From contig CAMFDH010000070.1 in the NCBI GenBank assembly GCA_945949035.1, positions 1 to 6,752 on the forward strand: DNA of 6,752 nucleotides, in the 5' to 3' direction. Shown here piece after piece: positions 5,566-6,752 of this stretch. The notes beneath the pieces are model-generated. The model was not told where the DNA came from and did no database searches. It saw nothing but the letters and a program-made list of their open reading frames with translations. The stretch comes from an uncultured Actinomyces sp. (GTDB taxonomy: Bacteria > Actinomycetota > Actinomycetes > Actinomycetales > Actinomycetaceae). Each line of letters starts with the position of its first letter. The first letter of the stretch is position 1. Both the position numbers and the translations under genes were made by a program.

Positions 5566-5784
5566 GCCGACATCATGGACGAGGAGCAGGCTAGAAAGGA
5601 CGGCTTCGCATCTGCCGACGCGTACCGGCAGTGGGTTGCCGAACAGTGCAACCAGCCGGACCCCGAGCTGGAGAACGAGATCGCCGGGGTCTTCAAGACC
5701 CAGCACGCCGCCGAAGAGCACAGGAGGTACCCGAACCGGAACTGTCCGGCCTGTGTGCAGATCCACGGAATCAACAACATCTGA
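5470..5784 (+). CDS. Small double H-x4-H-x7-CxxC protein, second tandem paralogue
   Basis: This encodes 104 residues. GTG 5470 is chosen over an upstream in-frame ATG at 5431 because it overlaps the previous stop by one base (TAGTG), has AAGGA at 5455-5459 ten bases upstream, and makes the protein align end to end with its paralogue. Residues 1-26 are 19/26 identical to the previous protein. The first metal motif is complete (H16, H21, H26, C29, C32). The second keeps H79, H84, C92 and C95, but the middle His is replaced by N89. That suggests the two His and two Cys common to all four copies are the likely ligands. The centre is acidic and helical (GFASADAYRQW, 45-55). The product is probably a zinc-binding protein of unknown role. 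It is followed after 13 bases by another CxxC protein. Confidence 0.86.
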   Translation: MAYEPGSHLKELQQDHADGDHDESRHDMCPSCADIMDEEQARKDGFASADAYRQWVAEQCNQPDPELENEIAGVFKTQHAAEEHRRYPNRNCPACVQIHGINNI

Positions 5785-5797
5785 GGAGGGCTTGCGA

Positions 5798-6025
5798 GTG
5801 AAGCGTCACCCCGGCGAGGAGGCATGCCGTCACTGTCAGCAGAAACGGGTGGTGTTCGACGCCAAGCCCGAGTGGGGGAAGGTCCCCATTCCGCTGTGCT
5901 CCCCCTGCTGGAGCCGGTTTGCGGAGGCCCGAGAGGGCAACAGCTATGTGAACTTCAACGCCGCTTTCGACAACGCGGACGATGACGAGCTGGACTCCTG
6001 GTTCCGGAGCGAGAAGAAAGCCTGA
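5798..6025 (+). CDS. Small zinc-ribbon-like protein with acidic tail
   Basis: This encodes 75 residues from GTG 5798, placed by GGAGGG (5785-5790) exactly 7 bases upstream; a TTG at 5792 is too close to that site. C10-x2-C13 and C34-x2-C37 are separated by 20 residues with short beta-like stretches (KRVVFDA, KVPIPL), a good match to a minimal zinc ribbon. The remaining half is acidic and probably helical (NADDDELDSWF, 59-69). Such proteins often serve as nucleic-acid or protein adaptors, but no family is recognised and no catalytic residues are visible. It is the last member of the run behind the helicase before a 105-base gap. Confidence 0.85.
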   Translation: MKRHPGEEACRHCQQKRVVFDAKPEWGKVPIPLCSPCWSRFAEAREGNSYVNFNAAFDNADDDELDSWFRSEKKA

Positions 6026-6067
6026 AGCAAAGTCGCCTCAACGGTGCAAGAGTGAATCGATGAAGGT

Positions 6068-6104
6068 CGACGGCGGCGCCTGTCTGGAACAAGCGTCGCC
6101 GTCG
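6068..6104 (+). terminator. Strong GC hairpin between the zinc-ribbon and exonuclease genes
   Basis: Bases 6068-6079 pair with 6093-6104 over 12 base pairs, one of them G-U, around a 13-base loop. There is no U-tract. It could be a U-less terminator or attenuator, or a leader structure: it ends about 15 bases before the AAGGA ribosome site of the exonuclease. The rest of the gap (6026-6130) shows no clear promoter or coding frame. Confidence 0.4.
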
Positions 6105-6130
6105 TCGCACTTACAGAAAAGGAAAGCGTC

Positions 6131-6706
6131 ATGGAATACCTGTACCTGGACACTGAATTCAACCGTAAGGACTTCACGCCTCGCGGCCTGGTCTCCATCG
6201 CCTTGGTGACCAAGGACGCCTCGTACTACGCGGTGAACAACGACATGGACATCTCGGGCATCGCGAACGACCCCGAGGTCGGCCCGTGGATGACCGAGCA
6301 TGTCCTGGAGCCGCACATTCCCCACCAGAGCCTCCGCCGCCTTCGTCAGACCTCTTCGGAGGTGAGGGACTTTCGCACCATCGGCAAGGAGGTCGACTCC
6401 TTCCTGCGGAATGCCTGCCCCAGTGGAGACGCGAAGGAGGACATTCGAGTCATCGTCAACTGTGGATCTCAGGACATGGTTCGTCTGCACACCGTCCTGG
6501 CCAACAACGACTGGGGCCTGTTCGGAGCGCACGTCCCGCTTTTCGCCGACGACATGGCCCGGTGGAAGCACGAGGCCCGGCTTCGCGGCCTTGCCGATGG
6601 AGATCTTCCTTGCCAGCCCTTCGAGACCGTGCATCATGCACTCTACGATGCAGAGCACGAGATGATCACTCATCAGTACCTGCTGGAACGATTCGGGAAG
6701 ATGTGA
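6131..6706 (+). CDS. Rv2179c-like DEDDh 3'-5' exonuclease
   Basis: This encodes 191 residues. ATG 6131 lies 7 bases after AAGGA (6119-6123). The three exonuclease motifs of the DEDDh (RNase T/DnaQ) superfamily are visible: Exo I YLDTEF with D7 and E9; Exo II around CGSQDMVRLH with D115; Exo III HHALYDAEHE with H168-x4-D173. These residues would bind two metal ions and remove nucleotides from 3' ends. The short length, the early GLVSIALV strand and the HHALYDA ending fit the Rv2179c-type exoribonuclease family (DUF5051), also found in actinophages. RNA is therefore a likely substrate, though a DNA role beside the helicase cannot be excluded. The region between Exo I and II (about 40-105) is helical and variable. 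A TGATG overlap couples it to the next gene. Confidence 0.85.
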   Translation: MEYLYLDTEFNRKDFTPRGLVSIALVTKDASYYAVNNDMDISGIANDPEVGPWMTEHVLEPHIPHQSLRRLRQTSSEVRDFRTIGKEVDSFLRNACPSGDAKEDIRVIVNCGSQDMVRLHTVLANNDWGLFGAHVPLFADDMARWKHEARLRGLADGDLPCQPFETVHHALYDAEHEMITHQYLLERFGKM

Positions 6707-6752
6707 TGCCTGTGCCGGGTAAGGGGAGGTCGAGGCCCCCAGACAAGGGCTC
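6706..6752 (+). CDS. 5' end of an unknown gene (cut by window edge)
   Basis: ATG 6706 overlaps the exonuclease stop by one base (TGATG), as at 5156, and GGGAAG (6695-6700) is a plausible ribosome site. The frame stays open to the window edge and begins MPVPGKGRSRPPDKG, a basic, Pro-rich and probably disordered start. A GTG two codons on is an alternative. Too short to assign a product. Confidence 0.5.
   Translation, partial: MPVPGKGRSRPPDKG

Noticed and set aside
6060..6209. ATG-started frame across the hairpin gap into the exonuclease gene
   Set aside because: Overlaps the exonuclease out of frame, lacks a ribosome site and encodes a low-complexity Ser/Trp/Thr peptide.
1..6752. tRNA genes, CRISPR arrays, insertion sequences, attachment sites
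   Set aside because: Looked for by eye; no cloverleaf, spaced repeat array, transposase motif or integrase was seen.

Overview
The window looks like part of an actinobacterial phage genome, most likely a Streptomyces phage; a phage-like plasmid cannot be excluded. The DNA is G+C-rich. All thirteen genes called are on the plus strand, tightly packed and mostly overlapping by 1-10 bases at ATGA, GTGA, TGATG or TAGTG junctions, and many start with GTG. Most products are small, of unknown function and carry Cys/His pairs typical of actinophage accessory proteins. No structural, lysis, integrase, tRNA or CRISPR feature was seen.

Left block (1-3186): the tail of a zinc-finger-like gene runs in from the left edge, followed by six unknown genes. 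In order these are a W-motif protein, an acidic coiled-coil protein with a CPGC knuckle, a Cys-rich protein with a coiled-coil tail, a small zinc-ribbon-like protein, a two-part protein with nine Cys in its C-terminal part, and a Cys-poor two-segment protein. Their overlapping starts suggest one polycistronic transcript with coupled translation.

Regulatory node (3187-3292): this is the clearest non-coding signal. A good sigma70-type promoter (TTGACA, 17 bp, GATACT) has its -10 inside the left arm of an 18-bp inverted repeat (17/18 matches). The right arm covers the weak Shine-Dalgarno region of the next gene, an HTH (Cro/CI-like) protein. That gene is much lower in G+C than its neighbours. 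The layout fits an autoregulated repressor. It also fits an RNA switch in which read-through transcripts hide the start site while promoter-derived transcripts leave it free.

Right block (3293-6752): the HTH gene overlaps a compact UvrD/FBH1-like superfamily 1 DNA helicase with all main motifs. Then come two tandem, equal-length paralogues (104 residues each), each with two copies of an H-x4-H-x7-C-x2-C motif. A 75-residue zinc-ribbon protein follows, then a 105-base gap holding a strong hairpin, an Rv2179c-like DEDDh 3'-5' exonuclease, and the first codons of another gene. Helicase and exonuclease point to a nucleic-acid metabolism region under an early or regulatory promoter. The roles of the small Cys-rich proteins cannot be read from the sequence.
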